A stretch of 64,000 nucleotides of DNA, taken from Cristatella mucedo. Lineage: Eukaryota > Bryozoa > Phylactolaemata > Cristatellidae. This document shows, in pieces, positions 44,933-55,300 of this stretch (within the stretch, counting starts at the first letter, position 1; every line of letters starts with the position of its first letter). The notes under the pieces are model-generated. The model made no database searches, had not been told where the DNA came from, and was given only the letters and a program-made list of their open reading frames with translations. Both the position numbers and the translations under genes were made by a program. The DNA lies in the NCBI GenBank assembly GCA_009760855.2, contig WPIO01000023.1, positions 3,938,501 through 4,002,500 on the forward strand, read 5' to 3'.

Positions 44933-44965
<33 letters not shown>

Positions 44966-45067
44966 TTCTTTCTCTCTCTCTCTTTCTCCCCCCTCTCTCT
45001 CTCGCTTTCTCTCTATCTTTCTTCCTTTCTCTTTCGCCCTCTCTCTTTCTCTCTCTTTCTCTCTCTT

Positions 45068-45115
<48 letters not shown>

Positions 45116-45308
45116 CCCCTCTCTCTCTCTCTCGCTTTCTCTCTATCTTTCTTCCTTTCTCTTTCGCCCTCTCTCTTTCTCTCTCTTTCTCTCTCTCTCT
45201 CTCTCTTTCTTTCTCTCTCTCTCTTTCTCCCCCCTCTCTCTCTCGCTTTCTCTCTATCTTTCTTCCTTTCTCTTTCGCCCTCTCTCTTTCTCTCTCTTTC
45301 TCTCTCTT

Positions 45309-45358
<50 letters not shown>

Positions 45359-45436
45359 CCCCTCTCTCTCTCTCTCTCTCTCGCTTTCTCTCTATCTTTC
45401 TTCCTTTCTCTTTCGCCCTCTCTCTTTCTCTCTCTT

Positions 45437-45508
<72 letters not shown>
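44467..45508. repeat. 1.04-kb polypyrimidine block with higher-order period
   Basis: Almost uninterrupted C/T on the plus strand. A marker unit (CGCTTTCTCTCTATCTTTC) recurs at about 44524, 44650, 44888, 45003, 45133, 45244 and 45382, giving a period of 111-138 bases; one interval of 238 is about two units. The Arg/Glu/Lys open frame on the minus strand is a by-product. Confidence 0.95.
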
Positions 45509-45511
<3 letters not shown>

Positions 45512-45534
45512 GCAGACTCTCCGCTGGCAGCTAC

Positions 45535-45960
45535 AAATCCGGTAAATTCCGGCTGGCGCTCCGCTGCTCGGACGTCAGCCAACTGGCAGCAGGGGCCCGA
45601 CGAGCGCCCCCCCCGCCCCGCCCCGCCCCTTCGGGCGGCAGGTCTTCGCCTACCGATCGTCCGCCCCGAGAACGAAAGCGAAGCGGCGGCGGCGGCGGCG
45701 GCCATCGCGACGCGACGTGACGCGACGCGACGTGCGTATGCAAGCTGCGCGAAGGCGCCCGCATCTGACGGCTCCCGACGGCTCGCGAGCGCGAACCCCT
45801 CCGCACACTGCCGCGCCCGAGCCGCCGCCACCGCTTCCACCCGGGCGCTTCCGCTCTCCGCTTTGTCGGCTCCGTCGCTGCGCGGCCGGCGCCGCCGCGC
45901 CCGTCGGCGCCGTTCGGCCGCCGCCAGCAAACGGAGCGCTCCGGCAGCGACGGTGAGTGA
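45535..45960 (+). promoter_or_regulatory. CpG-rich segment, possible promoter and first exon
   Basis: Very GC- and CpG-rich DNA directly after the polypyrimidine block, ending in a strong donor context (GCGACG|GTGAGTGA at 45952/45953). No conserved protein is read on either strand, so a noncoding first exon or a CpG island of an unidentified gene is the most that can be said. Confidence 0.3.
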
Positions 45961-46597
45961 GCTGCGTAAGTGAGAGGTAGCGATTCCGGTCCGTCGGGGG
46001 AATCACTGTCTCGTTCGTAGCGGCCCGCGACTAGTCACCGCCGCAGGCTTACTTCCGGTGCGCCAGCCACTTGATCGGATGGCCGAGGAGTCTCCGAGTC
46101 TGCCCAGCTCTCGCCTCGAACCCGAGAGCTGGGCAGACCTACCAACATTATTCTGCGCTCATGCGGCGCTCCGTGGACATGCCTCCGATTGGCACCATCC
46201 ATCTGCAGACTGCATGCCGAGAGAAAAGGCTTTTTGAGCCTCTTTCAAACTACCGAACTGCCTTTGTCTGGCAGAGAGTGGATGGCCGCTATCGATTTGG
46301 ACACCAGCACAATCGTTTCTGCTCATTCGCTCGCCGAGCATCTTAACCTGGATGCTCTTCCTGCGAAGTACGACAATCGTTCCCCCCACCCCCGAAACAA
46401 AAGGTAAGTTCAGCATAGTCGCAGTGAGGCTGCGAAAAAGGCCTTGGACACCTGATGGACAAGAATGGGCATACATCCCAGTGATGGATACGGTGGCAGC
46501 CATTAAACGCACCCGCCGCCGACGGATGTCAGCGGCCTCAGGTCGGTTATAGGGCTGGAGAATACTGTCTCGCATTCACGCACAACTTGGCGCCGGC
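45961..46597. other. Unassigned, with a perfect hairpin
   Basis: Holds the inverted repeat at 46098-46138. The 138-codon minus-strand frame at 46159-46575 and the plus frame ending near an AAAG|GTAAGT at 46406 have no recognised family. Confidence 0.35.
46098..46138. repeat. Perfect 16-bp hairpin
   Basis: Arms GTCTGCCCAGCTCTCG (46098-46113) and its exact reverse complement (46123-46138), with a 9-base loop. Confidence 0.95.
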
Positions 46598-46780
46598 ATA
46601 ATAATAATAATAATACATTTGACATAGCGCCCTCAGAGAACTCCATCTTTTTCTAGGCACTTTACATTTGCTGCAAATGGAGCAAGATCGAATGGCTAGC
46701 TGTAGCGTGCTCAATAAACAGCGAGAACAGCACGGCTAGGAGCGACATACACAGGGTCAGCATGCAAGTTTAGTTAGTTA
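46598..46780 (-). mobile_element. LINE 3' UTR fragment
   Basis: (ATA)n, catagcgccctcagagaact, ttgctgcaaatggagcaaga and cacagggtcagcatgcaagt. Directly abuts the Gypsy remnant. Confidence 0.85.
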
Positions 46781-46789
46781 GAGGCGTAG

Positions 46790-48975
46790 CATCCCTTGTC
46801 AGAACTGCTCCAAAAGCAAAGCAGGTGGAAATGGACTGTTGCTTGCAACAAACATTTAAAACTGTTAAGGACCTGATTAGTTCAGAAGGCTCGCTCTAAG
46901 CATACAAACCCAATATCAAGTGCAATATTATCAAGTGCAATATTATTAATGAGATGCTCGTAATCGCTTGCGACTATTCATTCATCCTGGGCTAGGTGGC
47001 GTCTTTTCAGACGGATTAACTAATGGGCAGGAACGGCCTATCGCATCAGCGAGTAAAACTATTCCCAAATTGAGACGGAGGCTTTGCCGCTAATACTCGG
47101 AGTTACTCGGCGTCACTTCAAATATATGTATACGGTCGGAAGTTCCCGCTTCTCGGCGTTCAGACCCACTCGTCGCTATCATCGGCCCTAAGACCGACGT
47201 TTAACCAATAGCTGCTATGCACATACAGCATTGGACTGAGAAGCTGTGTGCATAGACATACAGTATCGAGTACTGGCGGTCAGAAGATCATGCCAACGCT
47301 GATGCCACGTCCCGATTACTAATATCACATAAGGAAGACCCAGTCTGCCCCCTCACCTCAAGCCCGAGAGCCTACCGATATTATTCTTCGCCCATTCGTC
47401 TGAGACCACTTTCCTGTGCGTCCTGTGACTATGCAAATTACTAAAGTTTCACTCAGAAGCGCCCGGCAGTGACTGTTCCCTATGACGTTACGATGAGTGG
47501 ATTGCCGACCGGGTGTCCCTCTTCTGCCATGGCACCGTTCTACAGTTGCAAACCAGAGCTGGCAAGACATGATGAATATCTCCTGAGGGAAAGAGGTTCG
47601 TTGTACCTACTTCCCTCGTTGGTCAGCTCGTGCATTGGCTTGCCGAGCTGGGTTGGTCCAGCGGTTAAGGTGCTCGCCCCGACTAAGGTCTGGCTGAGGT
47701 CGTGGGCTCGAGCCCTGAGGCATATGTGAAGCACCTGAATAGAGATTGAGTTCTCTTTGGGCGCTATACAAATTAATTACATTTTTTTTTATAGATGACG
47801 GCCATCTCGGCATAATTAAAATGAAAGTCACTGCAAGAAAATATGTCTAGAGGCCGGGCCTTGATAGCGACATGGAATCTTTTCGCCGGGGCTGCCCACA
47901 TTGCAACCAAGTCAGGCATGCACCGCCAGCGACCTTGCGTAAGTGGAGTGACCCTGGCAGTGCATTCAAACTGACACTGCAGGACATTTAGACAACTGCC
48001 AATAGCGTTAGGTGCATTCTCCAAGTGGACTCAAGTGTTTCGCACGACGGATGCGACTTCTGGCACCTCAATCTGCGGGCACTCTTGGCTCGATCTGGCC
48101 TACCCCAGGTAATTACCTCTGACGACGGGCGACAGCTCACCTCTCATGAGCTTGCCAATTTCCTGCAGGCCAGCGGCATTCGGCACATTCCTCTCGGCGT
48201 CCTGTCACCCGCAGAGCAACGGACTGAGCGCTGAGCGCTTCGTACAAACTCTCGAACCAGCGTGCGCTGCTGGTCCAGGCAGGCGATCCGCAGCGGCAGC
48301 GGCGCATCGACCGGCTCCTCTTGTTGTTGAAGTACCGCTCCTCTGAGAACGCCTCTCTCGGTTGTTCTTCACCGCTTCACTGCTCCTGCTCAGCCGAAGC
48401 GTACACAAGTGCCCTGACCCGGATTCGGCCCTGCCGCTCAGGGTGCTGCCACACAATCATCTCCACCTGCAGCTTCTCACGTACGCGAGTGACGATCTGG
48501 CGTGGTACAGTGACTAGCGAAATCGCGCCGACAATCTACTCTCCGGAAACCAAAGAGGCAGCCAAGGGCTCTGCGATGTGTAGGGTAGAACGTGGCAATG
48601 GTGCTGACAGCGAGATTCTCGCCACCAAGTCCATCTTCGTGGGCGAGACAGAATGCCTTACTCCGACCAGGTGAAGGCCATGCAAAGTCCGAGCACGGTC
48701 GGGGAGAAAATAAAAACAGTTCCGGTAACAGCCGCAATGCCGGTGCGGCTGACATTACTATAACTGCGAAAGACTCCGACAATAAAATCATGCGCGACTC
48801 GCTATCGGCAGCAAGCAGTAACGCGACGCCTACTGACTTGCGTGCAGCTAGAGCTCGATGCTGCCGAGATCGGCGATTCTACTGCAGCTCCACCAACGGA
48901 AAAACCGAGTCAAAACATCGAAGCGGATTTCTTGAAGATCTGGTCTGGATTCACCTCGGTCAGACGCCGACTTAA
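46790..48975 (+). mobile_element. Ty3/Gypsy LTR retrotransposon pol remnant
   Basis: Remains of RNase H and integrase, read piecewise in changing plus frames. The RT/RNase H side gives LVIACDYSFILG, NGQERPIASASKTI, VAIIGPKTDV and YWRSEDHANADATSR. Then comes GLPTGCPSSAMAPFY. The integrase HHCC finger region shows GHLGIIKMKVTARKYV and MESFRRGCPHCNQVRHAPP. The integrase core gives FSKWTQVFRTTDATS and GLPQVITSDDGRQLTSHELA. The C-terminal part gives ERFVQTLEPAC and WRGTVTSEIAPTIYS. At least four frame changes and several stops make it inactive. No LTR pair was found. A family B SINE sits inside the integrase at 47636-47791. Confidence 0.88.
47636..47791 (+). mobile_element. tRNA-headed SINE, family B, inside Gypsy integrase
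   Basis: Near-complete copy: gagctgggttggtccagcgg, gctcgccccgactaaggtct, gggctcgagccctgaggcat, gaatagagattgagttctct, gcgctatacaaattaattac and a T-rich end. Confidence 0.88.
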
Positions 48976-50139
48976 GCCCACATGACCCACATACATCGAC
49001 TCGTACTAGCCAATGACACCGCCCTGCCTACTATCGGGATTATATACCTTGAGACTGGCGTTCTATCGACGAATGATGGGAAGAGACGGTGTTAAGTCCA
49101 TGCGACTTGCATAACCAGTGGCCCGTTCCTACGGAGACCAGCGAACCCACTCGGGCACTTTCCGGTTGCATCAGCCAACGTGACACCCGCTCCACCCCGG
49201 TTTCCTTCGGTTTTAAATAAATGGGGTTTGTCCGAATAATTTTTTGCTGTGTGCTACAGCTCTCACAACCTATGCAGGTACGATACTAATATTAATAGCG
49301 ACATTAGTAACGCCTTTTGCTTCGCACCTTCGGCGAACCAAATCCTGGTGCTTTACAACTCGCTGAATCAGAAGCAATAACCTAGAGTAGATCGTTGTTT
49401 CGATGGCTGCGATTTCACGATATCTATAACAACAGCAGCTAATGCGGCGAGTCAGGCGCCAAACGCTCGAGAACTTGCGCTCAGGCGAAATCAAAGCAAA
49501 GAGCACTCTGGGCGTCCGCTTTGAGAAGCCCTCAACGACTTTATCCGCCGCAGTATGGCCGCGCGAACCTCACTGGTTCGGGTAGCGACATAACGCGTGC
49601 AATGTGCAAAGGCCTGAAACTCGCAATACGCCGACGACAACGACGCAGCACTAGATATTCTCGCCTCCCGATACCGAGCGCTGTGAGCGTTTCTTGTCCG
49701 TTGCAGAATTCTCTTCCGAAAACCGAAATTCTTGCGAACATCGCATACGAAAACAGATATAGCTAAGACCTGTTTAAAGCTTACCAGTTTGTTGTTTGAC
49801 CGTAGCGAACAAGCGATTACGTGCCTATCACAGGTAAACACTTATCACTTCGGGCTGCTGGGTCTGCCACGCGCTAGATACGCCGGCGGCTAGTAACCTG
49901 CATAATAGCTGTGATCGTGCGCGCCTATTAGCTCGCTTCGTTATCACAGTTCAAATGCATTCTTAAATATTTTTGCTGTTGCTAAAAACCATGAGTTATG
50001 CATCCACCAAATAAAAGCGCCCCGGAGCTGTGGGGGAGGGCGCGCGAGCTGAGACGCCGCTCATTTGGCGGGAGCTGCGAGCTGAGAACCCGCTTGTTTG
50101 GTATCGCCTAGCAGTGTCTCAAACCGTTCAGCGAAATCT
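48976..50139. other. Intergenic, nothing recognised
   Basis: May include the 3' end of the Gypsy element, but no LTR could be recognised without its partner. Open frames at 49270-49841 have no similarity I know. Confidence 0.4.
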
Positions 50140-51595
50140 CCCTCAAGCTTTACTGTGAATCTCTCTAGCTTCTTTGTCCAGAGGATAGACGAGATCAGGG
50201 TGTCCCTCCCTTAAGATGGCAGCTTCCCCTGGAAACCTGTCCCTCAATTCCGTGCAGCATCTCAATTTCTACATTCAAGGAGGTCACAAGTGACCTCGTC
50301 CTGAAGTTCATATCGTAATAACCAAAAGACAACTAGTCCTCTGGTACCTATTCCCACTGTCCTGCTTCTACGATGCAGTGATCTGCTACTGCCATGCATA
50401 GATAACATCATAAATATGTCATTAGCCTCAGGTCATGTCCCAGCACCTTTCAAAGAGTAGTCCTGCCACTACTCAAGAAAGCAACTCTAGACCAAGAGAA
50501 CTTGAGCAACTTCCGCCGCGTCTCCCTCTACCATTTCTATTGAAGACAATCAAACGAGTCGTAGCAGACCAGCTGAACTCATATATTGAAACTTGCAAGT
50601 AAGTTCCAGTCTGGTTTTAGTGCTAATTACTCCACAGAGCTTCGGGTGTATAACGACCTACTTAGGAATGCGGTAGAATAACTCTGCTTGTTTTGCTCGA
50701 TATTTCGGAAACTTTTGATACTGTCGATCACCAAGTCCTTTTGAGTGCCTCTCATCTCGCCTGGCAATCACTGGCATTACATTGAAATGGTTCCGGTCCT
50801 ATCTCAGTGGGAAACTCCAGAGTATTTTTGTGAATGAACAAAGATCATCCGAGGAGCTTCTAAAATATGAGGTACCTCAGGGGTCCGTGCTTGGTGCTGT
50901 TCTTTTCACGGTTTATACTCTCCCTCAAGCCGATGTGATTGCCAGGCACAACTTAAGCTTTCACTCCATGAAGATTACATTCAGCTATACCTGTGCTTTG
51001 ATCCCTCTCGCATCGAATTCTTTCAACTCCCTTACTGCATGTATTGATGACGTCCGCTCATGGATGGCAGCAAAATCTCTTAAATTGAATGATGATACAA
51101 CCAACCTAGTAGTTATAGGCAAACCAAGTGTAATTCAGAAATTGGAAAACCTACCGCTCACAATCGACTCTGCCAGCATGTGTCCCGTTGCATCTGCGAG
51201 AAATCTAGGTGTCCCGCTCCAAAGTGACCATTCATTAGACGTCGACATCAGCTGCACAGTCAAGTCTGCCTACTTTCAGCTATATAAATTTATTAAAATT
51301 CGGGATTGTTTAGAGAGGGATACCACATCTAAATTGGTCCATGCATTTGTGACATCTCGTCATGGCTTCTGTAACTCACTGCTTACTGGCCTACCGGCAT
51401 GTGCAATCAGGCGCTTACAGCTGGTGAAAAACTCTGCAGTGCTTGTCTGTAGTGAGCGTCGCAGTTGCCACATCACACCACTTCTCACCGGCCTGCACTG
51501 GCTCCCAGTCAAGCAACGCATCAACTTCAAGGTTGTGTCACTCACCTTTAGGCCCCTTCATTCATTCTTTGGCTCCAGCCTACCTATATAGTAGG
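50140..51595 (+). mobile_element. CR1/L2-like LINE, RT portion, decayed
   Basis: From the SFFVQRIDEIR region through RT to the C-terminus. One open stretch of 269 codons (50782-51591) includes KWFRSYLSGKLQSIFVNEQR, YEVPQGSVLGAVLFTVY and RSWMAAKSLKLNDDTTNLVV, but the catalytic YADD is lost through a small deletion. It ends with HITPLLTGLHWLPVKQRINF; no 3' tail. Inactive. Confidence 0.9.
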
Positions 51596-51719
51596 CAGGT
51601 CGTACGACACACGATCATATCGTTCGTACATTATCATAAATCGCGCTGCTCATAAGCCTCAGCCCATCGTGGCTCTCTAATAAGCGGCTCTTAGTAATAA
51701 TTCAGCAGACGAGCTCACA

Positions 51720-52620
51720 GCGTGTAATCGTGTGGCACTGTAGCCGCCATTGCGGCTTCCGCAGCCGCCGCTGCCCTGAGCACTTGGCTCTCCAAAGTCA
51801 GCAGTCGGCAGTGGCTCTTCGTCCACGCTCGTATCTCGGTGTTCTCCGCTTCAGTTCGGCGCTGGCGCGGCTCCGGGCGCTGGGACGGCTCCGGGCGCTG
51901 GGACGGCTCCGGAACGGTTCGGCGCTGGGACGGTCAGAGCTCGCTCGCCTTCACCCGCCCGCTTTCGCAACTTGGCCGCGTCCGCGCCACTTAGTCGAGT
52001 GACTACGGCGACTGGCGCCAGTTGCACTCGCGCTGCAGCTGCCGGTTGGCGGATCGGCGCAAACGGCGCCGCCGCCGCCCAAGTCGGACGGACTGTTGGC
52101 ATCGCTCGCCGGCCGCCCGCTGCCTCTCCGCGTCTCGGCGGCTCGCAGCTCTGCGGCCTCCGCCGTCCTCGACCGAGGTCCGCCGGAGACCGCAGAGCAA
52201 GATCCTGGGCAAGCCAGCGAGCGCGCGACGACCGTCGCAGCCGTCGCGGCCTCGCCCACCCGCGACGGTCGCGGCGGTCCTCGCATCTCGACCCTCGAGA
52301 CCGATCCTCTGTCGAGCGACGCGCGCGCGGGCTGGCTGGCTGGCGGGCGGACCGCATCGTCGTCGTCGCAGTCCGTTGGCGGAGCCTGGTTTTCTCCAGT
52401 CGGCAGCAGCCGGCCGAGCTGCAGCCGAGGCAAGTCAAGCCTGCGTTCGCCGAGGCGTAGTCTTGCTCGATGCCTTCTCGCCCCCCTACCCAGTAGCGTC
52501 GTCGCTCATTGTGAACGGGTAGTTTTCTGCGCTCGCTGTGGCCGAAGTAATTTCCGTCCGACTAGTTTTCATTCTTCTCAGACGCCGACACGTCGTCGCT
52601 TCGTTTAGCGGTTAACCGCG
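51720..52620. promoter_or_regulatory. CpG-rich segment, possible promoter
   Basis: About 0.9 kb of CpG-dense DNA with open frames on both strands, as expected from its composition, and no conserved motif. It holds a short tandem repeat of ggctccgggcgctgggac at about 51870-51935. A CpG-island promoter of an unidentified gene is possible but unproven. Confidence 0.3.
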
Positions 52621-53818
52621 CCGAAGACATCGGCGGGCGGAAAAGTAATGGCCCCTCAGGAAATCAAGACCAGTGAAGCACCGCAATAAATGCCGCACCT
52701 GCAGCTTCACTTCCGCCTTTTTGTACCAAAACGAGAAAAGCAGGGTAGCAACCGGAAGGAATGTACTCACTATCCAGTAACAAATCTGTCAAACGAGACG
52801 CACAACTACAAGGCGTTCGCTGAAAGCGCGCCGGCCGAGCAGTTTCGCGGGCCGCTCTACGATCTATGTAGCTCCTTCTCGCGGAAGTCCGGTAGCCACC
52901 CGAATGAGGCTGCCGGACTTTCGAAGTGGGTGCGGGACTAAACGAAGCATTCTGGATGTCGCCTTCCGCGAGATAGAACCCTAAATTGGCACCGCCAAGT
53001 GCCTTAGTCTTACACTGTGCGTATCAGAGTAAATGAATCCTGCAGGCTCACCAGTATGTCCTCATTCTTGGCCACAGTGAATTTAAAATGCTGGCAGCTA
53101 TTCTGGAAATTACTGAGTGAATGAATCACCCTCGCTCCGAATCCAAGTGTCGGGGGGAAGGGGGTTAATTACTAAACAGTTTGGATTGATGCCTCCCTTC
53201 GGAAAGACCTGCGAGGGCTCGGTACAACCCACACACCTCCCCAGCCCTCTTTCCACGCCCTTTCTACGCCCACTTCCTACGCGGCTTGCGAAACAGCGAG
53301 CTCGCAGTGCGAAGGCTCCACGCACCGGATGCTACCGTGGAGCTAATGCGCCGGTGGCGGGCGCTTAGACCGGACACGACTGCTCACCACATCTCAAAGC
53401 GTCAGTCAGCGCTGCGTTCCGAAATTTGATGCACGCGCTTTAAAACCCGGTGCGGTGAACGCCGGAACTCGAACGGAAGGTTCGAGCGTTCGCCGCGCGC
53501 CTTGAGGTGAATAAGGCAAGCGAAATGCGTAATTGCAGCGGCGGCGGCGGTACGCAGAGCTGTTCGCGAAATTTCCGGCCTAAGCAGCTGATGCAAAACG
53601 GCAGCACTTTGCGTGTTCGGCCAACTCTTTTGAAGGCGCGATCGATTGCAGTTCTATTTTTTACGAGCGCCAGAGTTACGAGGCGCCTCGTTTGCGGTGA
53701 AAAGAGGCAGCAGGGAGATGACATGTTTTCCACCTGCTGTCGCTCTGCGGTCGCTGCAAGTCCGCGGGAACCGGACCAACAAGAAGATTTGCGTCGGGGG
53801 TAGGGAAGAGGGCGCTCG
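52621..53818. other. Intergenic, nothing recognised
   Basis: No exon or repeat family could be supported between the CpG-rich segment and the (GGA)n tract. Confidence 0.4.
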
Positions 53819-54032
53819 GTAGGAGGAGGAGAAGTAGGAGGAGGAGGAGGAGTAGTAGGAGGAGGACGACGAGGAGGAGGAGGACGAGGAGGAGGAGGAC
53901 GTGGAGGACGTGGAGGAGGAGGAGGAGGAGGAGGAGGAGGAGTAGGAGTAGGAGTAGGAGTAGGAGGAGGAGTAAAAGGAGGAGGAGGAGGAGGAGTAGG
54001 AGGTGGAGTAGGAGGAGGAGGAGGAGGACGAG

Positions 54033-54063
<31 letters not shown>

Positions 54064-55081
54064 TGGAGGACGTGGAGGAGGAGGAGGAGGAGGAGGACGA
54101 GGAGGACGAGAAGGAGGAGGAGGAGGAGTAGGAGTAGGAGGAGGAGGAGGAGGAGGAGGAGGAGGAGGAGGAGGAGGAGGAGGAGGAGGAGGAGGAGGAG
54201 GAGGAGGAGGAGGAGGAGGAGGAGGAGGAGGAGGAGGAGGAGGAGGAGGAGGAGGAGGAGGAGGAGGAGGAGGAGGAGGAGGAGTAGGAGTAGGAGGAGG
54301 AGGAGGAGGAGGAGGAGGAGGAGGAGGAGGAGGAGGAGGAGGAGAGGAGGAGGAGGAGGAGTAGTAGGAGGACGATGAGGAGGAGGAGGAGGAAGGAGGG
54401 CGGAAGAGGAAGAGGAGGAGGAGGAGGAGGAGGAGGAGGAAAAGGAGGAGGAAGAGGAGGAGGAGGAGGAGGAGGAAGAGGAGGAGTAGGAGTAGGAGGA
54501 GTAGGAGGAGTAGGAGGAGGAGGAGGAGGAGTAGGAGGAGGGTGGAGGAGTAGGAGGGGGAGGAGGATGAGAGGAGGAGGAAGAGGAGGAGGAGGAGGAG
54601 GAGGAGGAGGAGGAGGAGGAGGAGGAGGAGGAGGAGGAGGAGGAGGAGGAGGAGGAGGAGGACGAGAAGGAGGAGGAGGAGGAGGAGGAGGAGGAGGAGG
54701 AGTAGGAGGAGTAGGAGGAGGAGGAGGAGGAGGAGGAGGAGGAGGAGGAGGAGGAGGAGGAGGAGGAGGAGGAGGAGGAGGAGGAGGAGAGGAGTAGGAG
54801 GAGAGGAGGAGGAGGAGGGGAGGAGGAGAGGAGGAGGAGGAGTAGGAGTAGGAGGAGGAGGAGGAGGAGTAGGAGGAGGAGGAGGAGGAGGAGGAGGAGG
54901 AGGAGGAGGAGGAGGAGGAGGAGGAGGAGTAGGAGGTGGAGTAGGAGGAGGAGGAGGAGTAGGAGGAGTAGGAGGAGGAGGAGGAGGAGAACGAGGAGGA
55001 CGACGAGGAGGAGGAGGAGGAGGAGGAGGAGGAGGAGGAGGACGAGGAGGACGAGGACGAGGACGAGGAGGACGAGGAGGA
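53819..55081. repeat. 1.26-kb (GGA)n polypurine tract
   Basis: GGA repeats with scattered GGAGTA, GGACGA and GGAGGACGT variants; nearly all purine on the plus strand. It ends 219 bases before the SBSPON start codon. The long Ser/Pro frame on minus and the Gly frame on plus are repeat artefacts. Confidence 0.97.
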
Positions 55082-55300
55082 TACCCCGGTAATTACTCGC
55101 TCACGTTCGACGGCCATGAACTGGCGATGCCGCAGCCCATTTTCAGTCAGCCAATCGGAGAGCAGCACTGCGGCTCCATATAGCGTCGCTCCGGGAGCCG
55201 GAGCTTTGATAGGCTGCGCTTCGCAGCTCACCTCGCGGAACCGCGTCGCTCGGCGCTCCGTTCGCCCAGCTTTAGCCTATCCGCCGCCGCCAACGGCACG
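55082..55300 (+). promoter_or_regulatory. Probable SBSPON promoter and 5' UTR
   Basis: The 219 bases between the (GGA)n tract and the start codon. They include an ATTGG-type CCAAT box on the opposite strand (CAGCCAATCGG, 55148-55158), a common upstream promoter element. No TATA box is evident. Confidence 0.45.

Noticed and set aside
45013-45930. 305-codon Arg/Glu/Lys-rich open frame on the minus strand
   Set aside because: Translation of the CT/CTTT repeat block plus CpG-rich DNA. Composition explains it and no domain is visible.
51851-52608. Several 160-195-codon frames on both strands in the CpG-rich segment
   Set aside because: Stop codons are rare at this base composition; the frames overlap on both strands and show no conserved motif.
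53654-55231. 525-codon Ser/Pro-rich open frame on the minus strand, and a Gly-rich frame on plus (54375-54797)
   Set aside because: Both are direct translations of the (GGA)n tract; a trinucleotide repeat is open in several frames by default. No start context or conserved flank.
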